From positions 1 through 57,112 of the forward strand of contig JAPLQX010000014.1 in the NCBI GenBank assembly GCA_026399435.1: a stretch of DNA of 57,112 nt. The letters run 5' to 3'. Each line of letters opens with the position of its first letter. Position 1 is the first letter of the stretch. This document shows, piece after piece, positions 17,346 through 27,317 of this stretch. The notes below the pieces were generated by a model, which was given only the letters and a program-made list of their open reading frames with translations, was not told where the DNA came from and searched no databases. The DNA is from Rhodocyclales bacterium (GTDB taxonomy: Bacteria; Pseudomonadota; Gammaproteobacteria; Burkholderiales; Rhodocyclaceae). The position numbers were made by a program, and so were the translations under genes.

Positions 17346-18518
17346 TCAGGCCCCGAGAAACTTCTTGATCAGAGGCACCAGCGCGGCAACCAGCTCCGCG
17401 CCCTCGGCATCGCTCATCACCAGCGCCGGCAGCAGACGCACTACTTTGTCGGCGGTGACGTTGATCAGCAAGCCGGCCTCCAGCCCGCGCGTGACCAGCT
17501 CGCCGCAGGGACGATCCAGTTCGACGCCGATCATCAGGCCATCGCCGCGCACCTCGACGAAGCCGCTGGTGCCGGACAAGCCCTTCTTCAGGCCGTCACG
17601 AATCGCCTTGCCGAGCTTTTCTGCACGCGCCATGAGGCCGTCGGCCTCGATCACGTCGAGCGTTGTCAATGCCGCGGCGCAGGCCAGCGGATTGCCGCCA
17701 AAAGTGGAACCGTGATTGCCGGGCTTGAACACGCCGGCGGCGCGTCCTGCGGCGAGGCAGGCGCCGATCGGCACGCCGGAACCCAGCCCTTTCGCCAGGG
17801 TCATGACATCCGGAAGAATGCCGGCATGCCGATGGGCGAACCAGACCCCGGTGCGACCGATGCCGCACTGAACTTCGTCGACCATGAACAGCCAGTTCTT
17901 GCGGTCGCAAATCTGCCGCAGCGCACGCATGAAATCGTTGTGGGCGAGGTTGATGCCGCCTTCGCCCTGAATCGGTTCGAACAGCACGGCGACGACGTTC
18001 GGATTGCGCGCGGCGACCTGCTCGATGGCAGCGAGATCGTCGAACGGCACCCGCACAAAGCCGGAGACCAGCGGCTCGAAGCCGGCTTGCACCTTGCGGT
18101 TGCCGGTGGCGGAAAGCGTCGCCAGCGTGCGTCCATGGAAGGCCTGCTCCATGACTATGATGGCAGGCTGTTCGATGCCCTGCTGGTGTCCATACATCCG
18201 CGCCAGTTTGATCGCGGCTTCGTTGGCCTCGCAGCCCGAGTTGCAGAAGAACACCTCGTCCATGCGCGAAATCGCGGCAAGGCGATCGGACGCCTCTTCA
18301 GCCTGGGTGATGCGATACAGGTTCGACACATGGATCAGCCGACCGACCTGCTCGTTAAGCGCCTTCACCAGGCGAGGATGATTGTGGCCCAACGTATTTA
18401 CCGCTATTCCGGCGAGGGCATCCAGGTAGGACTTGCCCTGCTCGTCGAACAGCCGGCAACCCTGACCATGGGAAAAAGCGACCGGCAGCCGCCCGTAGGT
18501 ATTCATCAGATGCGGCAT
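17346..18518 (-). CDS. argD: Acetylornithine aminotransferase
   Basis: 390 residues, starting MPHLMNTYGRLPVAF at an ATG with GGAG seven bases upstream. A class III PLP-dependent aminotransferase: cofactor-contacting FMVDEVQCGIGRTG and the PLP lysine in TLAKGLGSGVPIGA near residue 240 are visible. It converts N-acetylglutamate semialdehyde to N-acetylornithine and may also serve lysine synthesis. A terminator-like hairpin lies in its leader at 18546-18585. Confidence 0.96.
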   Translation of the reverse strand: MPHLMNTYGRLPVAFSHGQGCRLFDEQGKSYLDALAGIAVNTLGHNHPRLVKALNEQVGRLIHVSNLYRITQAEEASDRLAAISRMDEVFFCNSGCEANEAAIKLARMYGHQQGIEQPAIIVMEQAFHGRTLATLSATGNRKVQAGFEPLVSGFVRVPFDDLAAIEQVAARNPNVVAVLFEPIQGEGGINLAHNDFMRALRQICDRKNWLFMVDEVQCGIGRTGVWFAHRHAGILPDVMTLAKGLGSGVPIGACLAAGRAAGVFKPGNHGSTFGGNPLACAAALTTLDVIEADGLMARAEKLGKAIRDGLKKGLSGTSGFVEVRGDGLMIGVELDRPCGELVTRGLEAGLLINVTADKVVRLLPALVMSDAEGAELVAALVPLIKKFLGA

Positions 18519-18545
18519 GAAAGCACTCCGCGAAAAGCTCAACGC

Positions 18546-18585
18546 AAAAAAACATACGGCGGCCGAAGAGCAACGCGGCCGCCGT
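18546..18585 (-). terminator. Terminator-like hairpin in the argD leader
   Basis: Read on the minus strand, ACGGCGGCCG pairs perfectly with CGGCCGCCGT over a 10-base loop and is followed by seven T, 28 bases before the argD ATG. There is no leftward gene upstream for it to end (parA diverges), so it may act as an attenuator. Confidence 0.6.
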
Positions 18586-18655
18586 GCTGAAAAACGCCTC
18601 TATACTAAGTCAAAATCAGGCCCCTGTACAGAGTTGGAGAGCGGAGGTTCCGGCG

Positions 18656-19417
18656 GTGAGGATGGCGGTTTTCAATCAGAAGGGCGGGGTCGGCAAGACG
18701 ACCACCGCACTGAATCTGGCCGCCGCGCTGGCGCGCGATTCCACGCCGACGCTGTTGATCGACCTCGATCCCCAGGCGCACCTGACAGCGATTCACGGCC
18801 AGACGCCGGCCGAAGCCCACCACAGCGTATTCGCGCTCTATCAGGACAACCTGCCGCTGGAGGAACTCGCAGTCACCTGGGAAGGCGTGGGCCGCCTCAT
18901 ACCGGCACACGCAGAACTGATCAAGGTCGATTCGATCTTCGGCAAGGGGCCGGCCATCCTCAACCGGCTCAACACGGGCCTGCAGACGCTTGAAGCTTCC
19001 GGCGGCGAAAGCATGGCCATCATCGATTGCTGCCCGTTCCTCGGCGTGCTTTCCCTCAACGCGATCTTTGCCTCCGACCGGATACTGGTTCCCGTGGCAT
19101 CGGACTACCTCTCCTTGCGCGGCGCGCTGCAGATTGAACACACGCTGAAGGCACTGGAGCCCGTCCTCAAGCGGCGCATCGAGCGCCGCTACCTGCTGAC
19201 GCGGTTCGATCGGCGCCGCAAGATGAGCTTTGACGTCCAGGAACGGCTAAGAAAGCAATTCGGGGCGGAACTGTGCGAGACGGTGATTTCTGAAAACGTG
19301 GCGATCGCCGAAGCACCGGCGATGAGCCTGGATATCTTCGGCCACAGTCCGACCAGCCGCGGAGCGCAGGATTATCTGGCGTTGATGGGGGAATTGCGCG
19401 CCGCACGATTTGTCTGA
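18656..19417 (+). CDS. Orphan ParA-family ATPase
   Basis: 253 residues from a GTG at 18656 with GCGGAGG eight bases upstream. The deviant Walker A motif is KGGVGKTTT near residue 10-18 and the Walker A' segment is LLIDLDPQAHLT near 38-49; MAIIDCCPFLGVLS follows as Walker B. ParA/MinD-like ATPases position DNA, chemoreceptors or enzyme complexes on the nucleoid or membrane. There is no parB next to it, so this is a solitary member, not the chromosome partition pair. Divergent from argD. Confidence 0.87.
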   Translation: MRMAVFNQKGGVGKTTTALNLAAALARDSTPTLLIDLDPQAHLTAIHGQTPAEAHHSVFALYQDNLPLEELAVTWEGVGRLIPAHAELIKVDSIFGKGPAILNRLNTGLQTLEASGGESMAIIDCCPFLGVLSLNAIFASDRILVPVASDYLSLRGALQIEHTLKALEPVLKRRIERRYLLTRFDRRRKMSFDVQERLRKQFGAELCETVISENVAIAEAPAMSLDIFGHSPTSRGAQDYLALMGELRAARFV

Positions 19418-19470
19418 CGGCACGCCAAAAATACGTCGCAGTCCACACCAGGCCGAGGCCTGGTCAAACC

Positions 19471-19692
19471 TCAGCGAACGATGAGGTTTGCGACTTCCTC
19501 GAAGCTCGCCACCGGTACGCGAACACTGCCGTGATGGCAAATACATTCAATGATCTGGCAACCGTGGTAGACCTGCCGCAGCTTGCCTTGAGCCTCATGC
19601 TCATCGCGACCATGAATCATCAAATTATCCACAACCACGCCTTGGCGGGTGCGGATACGGAATGCATATTTTTTGAACTGATGGGATTGCAT
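19471..19692 (-). CDS. Small conserved-looking hypothetical protein
   Basis: 73 residues, starting MQSHQFKKYAFRIRTRQGVVVDNLMI. A mostly beta-stranded basic domain followed by a cysteine-containing segment (HGCQIIECICHH). No family is recalled with certainty, though the sequence has the feel of a small conserved betaproteobacterial protein. The case for a real gene is good: a near-consensus promoter lies just upstream (19724-19752) and a GAAAGGGG ribosome site precedes the ATG. Confidence 0.65.
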   Translation of the reverse strand: MQSHQFKKYAFRIRTRQGVVVDNLMIHGRDEHEAQGKLRQVYHGCQIIECICHHGSVRVPVASFEEVANLIVR

Positions 19693-19723
19693 GAAACCCC
19701 TTTCACTTCAATGAGGTCTGAAG

Positions 19724-19752
19724 ATTATATGCAGTGACTTCAGCAAACTCAA
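19724..19752 (-). promoter_or_regulatory. Near-consensus sigma70 promoter of the 73-residue gene
   Basis: Minus strand: TTGAGT, 17-base spacer, TATAAT. Transcription would start about 25 bases before the ATG at 19692. Confidence 0.7.
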
Positions 19753-19903
19753 CCTATTTAGCTAATTTAGCTGAATATTTCAAGAAACCTTATGCCAATC
19801 GTGACTTTTTGCGCACTTGCACACAAAAAGCGGCGTTGGGGAGTGTCGTCAGAGGCGGCCGGCAATCCCATGGGCGTTAAGCACAGTGGCCGCAACTAAA
19901 ACA

Positions 19904-19932
19904 AAAAAGGCTGCCTCGGAAGGCAGCCTTTT
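19904..19932 (-). terminator. Intrinsic terminator of rpsT
   Basis: AAGGCTGCCT-CGGA-AGGCAGCCTT perfect stem; on the minus strand it is followed by a T-run. It lies about 30 bases beyond the rpsT stop codon. Confidence 0.85.
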
Positions 19933-19961
19933 CGTTTGGAGCGTGTAGCGGCGTGCTGGGC

Positions 19962-20222
19962 TCAGAGCGCCTTGATCGCTGCCGAGAGGCGGCTTTTCGA
20001 ACGCGCGGCGAGGTTCTTGTGCACGATGTTCTTGTCGGCGATCGAGTCGATGATCGGCTGCGATTCCTTGAACACTGCCTGCGCAGCGCTCTTGTCGCCA
20101 GCGTCGATCGCCTTGCGCACTTTCTTGATTGCGGTGCGCAACGTCGAACGCAGGCTCATGTTGTGAGCACGCTGTTCGGTCGCCTGACGGGCGCGTTTGC
20201 GGGCTTGGACGGTATTGGCCAT
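19962..20222 (-). CDS. rpsT: Small-subunit ribosomal protein S20
   Basis: 86 residues, the usual S20 length, starting [13 protein letters not shown] and ending with [11 protein letters not shown] basic three-helix bundle that binds 16S rRNA early in small-subunit assembly. Divergent from murJ with about 100 bases between, an arrangement widely conserved in beta- and gammaproteobacteria. The terminator at 19904 ends its transcript. Confidence 0.97.
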   Translation of the reverse strand: MANTVQARKRARQATEQRAHNMSLRSTLRTAIKKVRKAIDAGDKSAAQAVFKESQPIIDSIADKNIVHKNLAARSKSRLSAAIKAL

Positions 20223-20326
20223 GTGTCGATATCCGGTAGATCTTGGGAAAGGGCGAGATTATAAGGGGGTCTTCCCCCCATTGCAAGCGGCTTCTGCCAG
20301 CTGCATCCCGGATACCATAGCGGCAA

Positions 20327-21862
20327 ATGAATCTGCTCCGTGCTTTGGCCACCGTCAGCGGGATGACCCTGCTGTCCCGCATTCTGGGCTTCGTCCGCGA
20401 CTTCGTCATTGCCAGGAGCTTCGGCGCCGGCCTGATGACCGACGCCTTTTTCGTCGCATTCAGACTGCCCAACCTGCTGCGCCGCCTGTTTGCCGAGGGG
20501 GCATTTTCCCAGGCCTTCGTCCCTATCCTTGCCGAATACCGCAATCGTCGCGGCGAAAGCGAGACGAAAACGCTGGTCGATCGCGTCGCCAGCGTGTTGT
20601 TCCTGATCCTGATCGCGGTCAGCGCGCTCGGCATGGCCGCGGCACCCTTGCTGATCGCCGTCTCGGCGCCCGGCTTCAGCGCCGATGCCGAGAAGTTCCA
20701 GCTGACCGTCGAACTGACACGCATCACCTTTCCATACATCCTGTTCATGTCGCTGGTGGCGATGGCCGCGGGCATCCTGAACACCTGGAGCCGGTTCGCC
20801 CTGCCCGCCTTCACGCCGGTCCTGCTGAATCTGTCCATGATCGGCATGGCGCTTTTCGCTGCGCCCTGGTTCGACCCGCCCGTGGTGGCGCTGGCCTGGG
20901 CCGTTTTCATCGGCGGCGCACTGCAACTCGGAATCCAGCTTCCGGCACTGGCAAAGATCGGCATGCTGCCGCGCTTCGATCCGGTCTGGCGCGATGAGGG
21001 TGTGCGCAGAATCTTCAAGCTGATGGCACCCGCGGTGCTGGGTGTTTCCGTGTCCCAGATCAGCCTGCTGATCAACACCATCTTCGCCTCCTTCCTCGAG
21101 AGCGGCAGCGTCTCATGGCTTTACTATGCGGATCGGATGATGGAATTCCCCGCTGGCCTGCTTGGAGCTGCGCTGGGCACCATTCTGCTGCCGAGCCTGG
21201 CGAAGACCCATGCAGGAGGCAGGACAGAGGACTTTTCGGGATTGCTCGACTGGGGCCTGCGCCTGACCCTGATGCTGACCCTGCCCGCATCCCTGGCGCT
21301 GGCGATGTTGGCGACCCCCCTGTTGTCGACCCTGTTTCAATACGGCGCGTTTGCCGCTGCCGACGTTTTGCGCACCCGCGAAGCACTGGTCGCCTATTCG
21401 CTCGGCCTGACAGGACTGATCCTGGTCAAGGTGCTGGCGCCCGGCTTCTACGCCAGGCAGGACATCCGCACGCCGGTGAAGATTGCCCTCGTCACGCTGG
21501 CCCTGACACAGATGATGAACATCGCCTTCATCGGCTGGCTCAAGCATGCCGGCCTGGCCCTGTCCATCGGCCTGGCCTCCTGCTTCAACGCCGGTATGCT
21601 CTGGCGCGGCCTGCGGCAGCGTGGCGTCTATCAACCGCTGCCGGGCTGGGGAAGCTTCATGCTCAAGCTCCTCGCCGCTCTGATCGTTCTGGGGTGCGTG
21701 CTGTGGTTTGCCACCGACAGGGATGCCGCGTGGCTGACAATGAGCGGCGACCAGCGCGTGCTGCGGCTGTCAGGCGTAGTGGTAGGTGGAATCGCCAGCT
21801 ACTTCGCCACGCTGTGGCTGCTCGGCTTCCGGCTGCAGGATTTCCGCCGCAAGGCAGGTTGA
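20327..21862 (+). CDS. murJ: Lipid II flippase MurJ
   Basis: 511 residues with about 14 membrane helices, the MurJ/MviN architecture. Conserved pieces include [25 protein letters not shown] at the N-terminus and [31 protein letters not shown] (about residues 265-295). It moves the peptidoglycan precursor lipid II across the inner membrane. The stop codon abuts the convergent ggt stop codon with no bases between. Confidence 0.96.
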   Translation: MNLLRALATVSGMTLLSRILGFVRDFVIARSFGAGLMTDAFFVAFRLPNLLRRLFAEGAFSQAFVPILAEYRNRRGESETKTLVDRVASVLFLILIAVSALGMAAAPLLIAVSAPGFSADAEKFQLTVELTRITFPYILFMSLVAMAAGILNTWSRFALPAFTPVLLNLSMIGMALFAAPWFDPPVVALAWAVFIGGALQLGIQLPALAKIGMLPRFDPVWRDEGVRRIFKLMAPAVLGVSVSQISLLINTIFASFLESGSVSWLYYADRMMEFPAGLLGAALGTILLPSLAKTHAGGRTEDFSGLLDWGLRLTLMLTLPASLALAMLATPLLSTLFQYGAFAAADVLRTREALVAYSLGLTGLILVKVLAPGFYARQDIRTPVKIALVTLALTQMMNIAFIGWLKHAGLALSIGLASCFNAGMLWRGLRQRGVYQPLPGWGSFMLKLLAALIVLGCVLWFATDRDAAWLTMSGDQRVLRLSGVVVGGIASYFATLWLLGFRLQDFRRKAG

Positions 21863-23605
21863 TCAGTCCCCACGGGCGACGCCTTCGCGGCGCGGGTCGA
21901 CCGCACCGACCCAACCGTCGGCGGTACGTACGATCAAATGCAGGCCGCTGGTCATCTCGGTTCGAATTACTTCATGTCCGCGTCGTTCGAGTTCCAGCGC
22001 CAGGGCTTCCGGCACGCGGCCGCGCTCGATTTCCGTCGCCCCGTTGCGGTTGCCGACGTGAGGCAGGGCCAGCACCGCCGCCGGGTCCTGCCGCCCGTCG
22101 AGCAGCGCGACGAGGGTACGCGCGACATAGTTGATGATCCGGCTGCCTCCGGGCGAACCCAGTACGACAACTATCCGCCCGCCGGCATCGAAGACGAGCG
22201 TGGGCGCCATCGAAGACAGCGGGCGCTTGCCCGGCTCCAGGCGATTGGCCACCGGCTTGCCGTCGCGCTCGGCGGTGAGGGAAAAATCGGTGAGCTGATT
22301 GTTGAGCAGGAAACCATCGACCTGTATCCGGCTGCCGAAGGCGCTTTCGATCGAACTGGTCAGAGCCACCGCATTGCCCGCCCGATCGACGATCGAAATA
22401 TGCGTAGTCGCTGGCAGTTCCGGCGCATCATCGTCGGCCTGCGAGTGGTGTTGCGGAAGCTCCCCTGGGGCCGCAATACCCATGCTGCGCCGGCGATCGA
22501 TCAAACCTGCGCGCCGCGCCAGATACTCCGGTCGCAGCAGTTCGGCCTGGGGCACAGCAACGAAGTCCGGGTCGGCCAGATAGCGCGCCCGATCCGCGTA
22601 GGTGAGTCGGCCGGCCTCGGCGAACAGATGTGCCGAGGCCGCTAAAGCATCATCTCCGGGCGCCATTCCTGTGCGTTCGAGCAGGCCCAGCAACTGCAGG
22701 ACGCCAATGCCTCCGGACGAAGGCGGCGGCATGCCGCAAATGCGCCACCTGCGATACGGACCGCACACGGCAGCGCGCTGCACGGGTTTGTAGTCGCTGA
22801 TATCGGCCGTCGTCAGCACGCCTCCGCGCTGACCTACCGCGGCAGCAATGTGCCCGGCCACCGCGCTGCCATTCAAGGCCTTGGCGCCGCCCGTCGCGAT
22901 GCCGCGCAGGGTTGCCGCAAGTTCAGGGTTGCGCAGGATTTCGCCGACCGGTTTGGCTTCGCCGTTTTCCTGATAGTAGAGCGCACGCGCCGCGGCATCA
23001 CGGCGCAGCAGCAGGTCGTCCCGCAACAGTTGGTGCAGGCGTGGCGAGATGGCAAAGCCATTTTCCGCGAGGTGGATTGCGGGACGGAACAACCTCTCCC
23101 ATGTCAGTTTGCCGTGGCGGCGATGCACTGCTTCGAGCATGGCAACCAGACCGGGCACGCCAACTGCCTTGCCCGTAGCCAGTAGTTCCGAAAACTTTGC
23201 CAGACTGCCGTCAGGCCGTCGAGCGAAGTCGGCGCTGGCACCACGGGGAGCAGTCTCACGGCCATCCCAGGCCGACACTCGGCGCCTTGTGGCATCCCAG
23301 TACAGCATGAATCCGCCGCCGCCGACGCCGGACGATTGCGGCTCGACCAGATTCAATACCCATTGCGCCGCAATCGCAGCATCCAGCGCATTGCCGCCGA
23401 GTTGCAGGATTTCCGCGGCAGCATCGGTGGCGTAAGCATTCGCGGTAACCGCCATGAAACCTTTGCTGACCACTGCCGGTCGCGGTGCAAAGCCGCTGGC
23501 CGCTTCCGGTTGGTCGGCCTGCCCCCATACCGGCACGGCGCCGACCGCGATGGCCAGCGCCAATGCAAAACGGGCAGCCCGCAGGCTGCCCGTCTGACCA
23601 AACAT
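21863..23605 (-). CDS. ggt: Gamma-glutamyltranspeptidase (glutathione hydrolase)
   Basis: 580 residues with an N-terminal signal peptide (hydrophobic RFALALAIAVGAVPVWG). The precursor self-cleaves in the periplasm before the catalytic Thr of LPATTHISIVDRAGN (about residue 386); downstream GSRIQVDGFLLNNQLTDFS and SSMAPTLVFD are family hallmarks. It hydrolyses or transfers the gamma-glutamyl group of glutathione. ATG at 23605 is my choice; a GTG at 23620 overlapping the hppA stop would add five residues. It lies directly after hppA on the same strand. Confidence 0.94.
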   Translation of the reverse strand: MFGQTGSLRAARFALALAIAVGAVPVWGQADQPEAASGFAPRPAVVSKGFMAVTANAYATDAAAEILQLGGNALDAAIAAQWVLNLVEPQSSGVGGGGFMLYWDATRRRVSAWDGRETAPRGASADFARRPDGSLAKFSELLATGKAVGVPGLVAMLEAVHRRHGKLTWERLFRPAIHLAENGFAISPRLHQLLRDDLLLRRDAAARALYYQENGEAKPVGEILRNPELAATLRGIATGGAKALNGSAVAGHIAAAVGQRGGVLTTADISDYKPVQRAAVCGPYRRWRICGMPPPSSGGIGVLQLLGLLERTGMAPGDDALAASAHLFAEAGRLTYADRARYLADPDFVAVPQAELLRPEYLARRAGLIDRRRSMGIAAPGELPQHHSQADDDAPELPATTHISIVDRAGNAVALTSSIESAFGSRIQVDGFLLNNQLTDFSLTAERDGKPVANRLEPGKRPLSSMAPTLVFDAGGRIVVVLGSPGGSRIINYVARTLVALLDGRQDPAAVLALPHVGNRNGATEIERGRVPEALALELERRGHEVIRTEMTSGLHLIVRTADGWVGAVDPRREGVARGD

Positions 23606-23616
23606 GCTGCGAAGAA

Positions 23617-25710
23617 TCACACCACCAGCGGCAGAATCAGCAGAGCCACAATGTTGATGATCTTGATCAGCGGATTCACTGCGGGGCCGGCCGTGTCCTT
23701 GTACGGATCGCCCACAGTGTCGCCGGTCACCGCAGCCTTGTGCGCTTCGGAACCCTTGCCGCCGTAATGGCCGTCTTCGATGTATTTCTTGGCGTTATCC
23801 CAGCAACCACCACCGGTAGTCATCGAGATCGCGACGAAGATGCCGGTAACGATGGTGCCCATCAACACGCCACCCAGCGCCCGCACACCGGCACCTGGGC
23901 CCATCAGCGCATTCATGCCGAAGGCCACGACCACGGGAACCAGCACTGGCAGCAGCGACGGAATCATCATTTCCTTGATGGCAGCCTTGGTCAGCATGTC
24001 GACACAGGTGCCGTATTCGGGCTTGGCCGTGCCTTCCATGATGCCCTTGATCTCCTTGAACTGGCGACGCACCTCGACAACGATGGCGCCGGCGGCGCGA
24101 CCAACCGCTTCCATGCCCATCGCGGCAAACAGGTAAGGCACCATGCCGCCGATGAACAGGCCGATGATGACCGCCGGATCGGACAGGTCGAAAGCGAACT
24201 TGACGCCCGGCTTGAGCGATTCCAGCCCATGCGTGAAGTCGGCGAACAGCACCAGCGCGGCAAGACCTGCGGAACCGATGGCATAGCCCTTGGTGACTGC
24301 CTTGGTGGTGTTGCCTACCGCGTCGAGCGGATCCGTAATGGCGCGCACGGAAGCTGGCAGTTCGGCCATTTCGGCAATACCCCCGGCGTTGTCGGTAATC
24401 GGACCGTAAGCATCAAGCGCAACGACGATACCTGCCATCGACAGCATGGAGGTGGCGGCGATCGCGATGCCGTACAAACCGCCCATGGTGTAGGAGGCCC
24501 AGATGGCGGCACAGACAGACAGCACCGGCCACGCAGTGGATTTCATCGAGACGCCGAGACCGGCAATGATGTTGGTGCCGTGACCCGTGGTGGAAGCCTG
24601 CGCCACGTGCTGCACCGGCGCGAACTCGGTGCCGGTGTAGTACTCGGTGATATAGACCATCAGCCCGGTCAGTACCAGGCCGATTACCGCCGCACCGTAG
24701 AGACGCATCTGCGAGCCGCCGCTGATACCCAGCACGCTGTCGAGCAGATGATCATCGATCAGCCAGGTCGTCATCGGGTAGAAGGCCACCAGCGCCAGCA
24801 CACCGGCAACAATCAGGCCGCGGTACAGGGCGTTCATGATCTTGCCACCCGGTGAAGCCTTGACGAACATCACGCCGATGATCGAGGCGATGATCGAGAA
24901 GCCGCCCAGCGCCAGCGGATAGATGACTGCCTGTTCGGCAAAGACGGGATTCACCTTCAGCAGCAGCACGCCCAGCAGCATGGTCGCTACCGTCGTCACC
25001 GCGTAGGTCTCGAACAAGTCGGCCGCCATGCCGGCGCAGTCGCCGACGTTGTCACCGACGTTGTCGGCGATCACCGCCGGATTGCGCGGGTCATCCTCGG
25101 GAATGCCGGCTTCGACCTTGCCCACCAGATCGGCGCCAACGTCGGCGCCCTTGGTGAAGATGCCACCGCCGAGACGGGCGAAGATCGAGATCAGGGAGGA
25201 ACCGAAACCGAGGCCCACCAGCGGATGAATGATGTCTTCCATCCTGGCACCGCTACCGCCCAGCATCTTCAGCACGGCGTAGTAACCGGCGACACCCAGC
25301 AGTCCTAGGCCGACCACCAGCATGCCGGTGATGGCGCCGCCCTTGAAAGCGACATTGAGCGCCTCATTGAGGCCGATGCGCGCCGCTTCGGCAGTACGCA
25401 CGTTGGCGCGTACCGAGACGTTCATGCCGATGTAACCGGCTGCGCCTGACAGCACGGCGCCGATGATGAAGCCGATGGCGGTGGTGGTACCGAGGAATAT
25501 CCAGATGGCTATCGCAAGCACGACGCCGACAATGCTGATCGTGGTGTATTGACGATTCAGATAGGCTTGAGCGCCTTCCTGAATCGCCGCGGAAATTTCC
25601 TTCATGCGGTCGTTGCCCGCCGGTTGCGCCAGAATCCACTGGCTCATGATCCAGCCGTAAGCGATTGCCGCCACCGCACAAACCAGCGCAAACATCAGTC
25701 CTGCTGACAT
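23617..25710 (-). CDS. hppA: Proton-translocating membrane pyrophosphatase
   Basis: 697 residues with about 16 membrane helices. The pyrophosphate site [21 protein letters not shown] and [18 protein letters not shown] are intact. The residue that separates subclasses is Lys (GNTTKA), which in characterised enzymes marks the potassium-independent proton-pumping type. It stores the energy of PPi as a proton gradient, or runs in reverse to make PPi. Divergent from a PPi-dependent phosphofructokinase, so the two probably form one PPi-economy module. Confidence 0.96.
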   Translation of the reverse strand: MSAGLMFALVCAVAAIAYGWIMSQWILAQPAGNDRMKEISAAIQEGAQAYLNRQYTTISIVGVVLAIAIWIFLGTTTAIGFIIGAVLSGAAGYIGMNVSVRANVRTAEAARIGLNEALNVAFKGGAITGMLVVGLGLLGVAGYYAVLKMLGGSGARMEDIIHPLVGLGFGSSLISIFARLGGGIFTKGADVGADLVGKVEAGIPEDDPRNPAVIADNVGDNVGDCAGMAADLFETYAVTTVATMLLGVLLLKVNPVFAEQAVIYPLALGGFSIIASIIGVMFVKASPGGKIMNALYRGLIVAGVLALVAFYPMTTWLIDDHLLDSVLGISGGSQMRLYGAAVIGLVLTGLMVYITEYYTGTEFAPVQHVAQASTTGHGTNIIAGLGVSMKSTAWPVLSVCAAIWASYTMGGLYGIAIAATSMLSMAGIVVALDAYGPITDNAGGIAEMAELPASVRAITDPLDAVGNTTKAVTKGYAIGSAGLAALVLFADFTHGLESLKPGVKFAFDLSDPAVIIGLFIGGMVPYLFAAMGMEAVGRAAGAIVVEVRRQFKEIKGIMEGTAKPEYGTCVDMLTKAAIKEMMIPSLLPVLVPVVVAFGMNALMGPGAGVRALGGVLMGTIVTGIFVAISMTTGGGCWDNAKKYIEDGHYGGKGSEAHKAAVTGDTVGDPYKDTAGPAVNPLIKIINIVALLILPLVV

Positions 25711-26041
25711 AAATCCCCCTCGATATGATTGATGAACTCAATATTTAATTTTATCACGGCATCCAAATTCTCCAGCCACGGAGTTCGCCAACTTTTGCCA
25801 CCCAACACTTAACGGTTCCCCATGGCTGTCAGGCTGCTGAACTACATGTCGGCGCAATTCGTCAGCCCCAAACGTCACCTGACCTACGTCGCTCTCTTAA
25901 GGCAAAAACCCGCTTGATGGACCAATCCGGTTCATGGATGCCGAGTACGCAGAATGGCAGATATAGTACGAATTGCAAAATAGATGCTTTGATATCTGGA
26001 ACAGTCAATCAAATCCGATCAAAACAAAGGGAGCTCAAATC
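25711..26041. other. Divergent promoter region between hppA and the PPi-phosphofructokinase
   Basis: 331 bases, AT-rich near hppA (25737-25765) and containing TATAGT near 25964. No convincing -35/-10 pair could be assigned. A 31-codon frame (25822-25917) has no ribosome site and is probably chance. A shared regulatory region for both PPi genes is likely. Confidence 0.45.
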
Positions 26042-27262
26042 ATGCCGCACGGTAAGGTGTTAGTTGCTCAAGGGGGAGGGCCAACGGCGGTCATCAATCA
26101 GTCGATGGCGGGCGTCGTCCTGGAAGCCCGCAAGTTCCGCAACGTCGAACTGGTGTATGGCGCGTATCACGGAGTATCCGGCATCGTCGATGAAGACTTC
26201 CTCGACCTGACTCAGGAAACCAGCCACAACATCGAAATGGTGGCCAACACCCCATCCTCCGCGCTTGGTTCCACACGCGACAAGCCTGATCTGAAATATT
26301 GCCAGGAGATATTCAAGGTTCTCAAGGCACACGGCATCGGCTACTTCTTTTACATCGGCGGCAATGACTCATCCGATACGGTGCGGATCGTCAGCGAAGA
26401 AGCGCGGCGGGCCAACTATCCGTTGCGCTGTATCCACATTCCGAAGACTATCGACAATGACCTGGTGGGCAACGACCACACGCCGGGCTTCCCGTCGGCG
26501 GCCCGCTTTGTCGCCCAGGCCTTTATGGGAGCCAATCTGGACAACGCCGCACTGACAGGCGTCTATCTGGGCGTGGTCATGGGCCGGCATGCCGGTTTCC
26601 TGACAGCGGCGGCGGCGCTTGGCAAGAAGTTCCCCGACGACGGCCCTCACCTGATCTACCTTCCGGAGCGCACCTTCAACATCGAGAAATTCCTGACCGA
26701 CGTGAAGGCCACCTACGACAAGTACGGCCGCTGCGTGATCGCCGCCTCGGAAGGCATTCATGACAGCAAGGGCACCCCCATCATCACGCAGTTGGCGAGT
26801 CAGGTCGAGCACGATGCCCATGGCAATGTGCAGCTCTCGGGTACCGGCGCCCTCGCCGACCTGCTGTGCGACGAGATCAAGAACAAGCTCGGCATCAAAC
26901 GCGTACGGGGCGACACGTTCGGCTATCTCCAGCGTTCGTTTATTGGATGCGTATCGGACGTCGATCAGCGCGAGGCCCGCGAGGTCGGCGAAAAAGCCGT
27001 GCAATACGCCATGTGGGGCGATCGCGACGGTTCCGTCGCGATCAAGCGAACCGGTTTCTATTCGGTCGACTACCAGTTGGTTCCACTGGAGAGCGTGGCG
27101 GGAAAAACACGCGTCATGGAAGACGAGTTCATTGCCGCCAGCGGCACCGACGTCACCGATGCATTCAGAATGTATCTGCGTCCCTTGCTGGGTTCCGGCC
27201 TGCCGGACGCCTACCGCTTGCGGCTCAACAAGGTTGCCAAAATCCTGAACCCCGACAAGTAA
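26042..27262 (+). CDS. PPi-dependent 6-phosphofructokinase
   Basis: 406 residues, ATG with AAGGGAG upstream (an in-frame ATG at 25973 adds an unconserved leader). Group-A phosphofructokinase fold: AQGGGPTAVINQS at the N-terminus, GGNDSSDT near residue 108 and PKTIDND near 138. An Asp after GGN in place of the Gly found in ATP enzymes, together with the Lys of PKTIDND, indicates pyrophosphate as phosphoryl donor, so the reaction is reversible and serves glycolysis and gluconeogenesis. GGND-type enzymes are known from methylotrophs. Convergent with an ATP-type paralogue. Confidence 0.92.
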   Translation: MPHGKVLVAQGGGPTAVINQSMAGVVLEARKFRNVELVYGAYHGVSGIVDEDFLDLTQETSHNIEMVANTPSSALGSTRDKPDLKYCQEIFKVLKAHGIGYFFYIGGNDSSDTVRIVSEEARRANYPLRCIHIPKTIDNDLVGNDHTPGFPSAARFVAQAFMGANLDNAALTGVYLGVVMGRHAGFLTAAAALGKKFPDDGPHLIYLPERTFNIEKFLTDVKATYDKYGRCVIAASEGIHDSKGTPIITQLASQVEHDAHGNVQLSGTGALADLLCDEIKNKLGIKRVRGDTFGYLQRSFIGCVSDVDQREAREVGEKAVQYAMWGDRDGSVAIKRTGFYSVDYQLVPLESVAGKTRVMEDEFIAASGTDVTDAFRMYLRPLLGSGLPDAYRLRLNKVAKILNPDK

Positions 27263-27285
27263 GCCGGGCTAGCCGGCACGGGTGG

Positions 27286-27317
27286 TCTGCGCGGCAATTC
27301 ACCCAAACCCGCGCAGA
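27286..27317. other. Inverted repeat between the two phosphofructokinase genes
   Basis: TCTGCGCGG and CCGCGCAGA form a nine-pair stem with a 14-base loop, ending one base before the leftward gene's stop. No T-run follows; a weak shared terminator or mRNA 3' stabiliser is possible. Confidence 0.4.

Noticed and set aside
23221..23245. A further copy of the dispersed repeat inside ggt (AAGTCGGCGCTGGC)
   Set aside because: Only 14 bases match, it lies in coding sequence, and the distal part of the repeat is absent.
25822..25917. A 31-codon frame between hppA and the PPi-phosphofructokinase
   Set aside because: No ribosome site or conserved feature seen; length is within chance.
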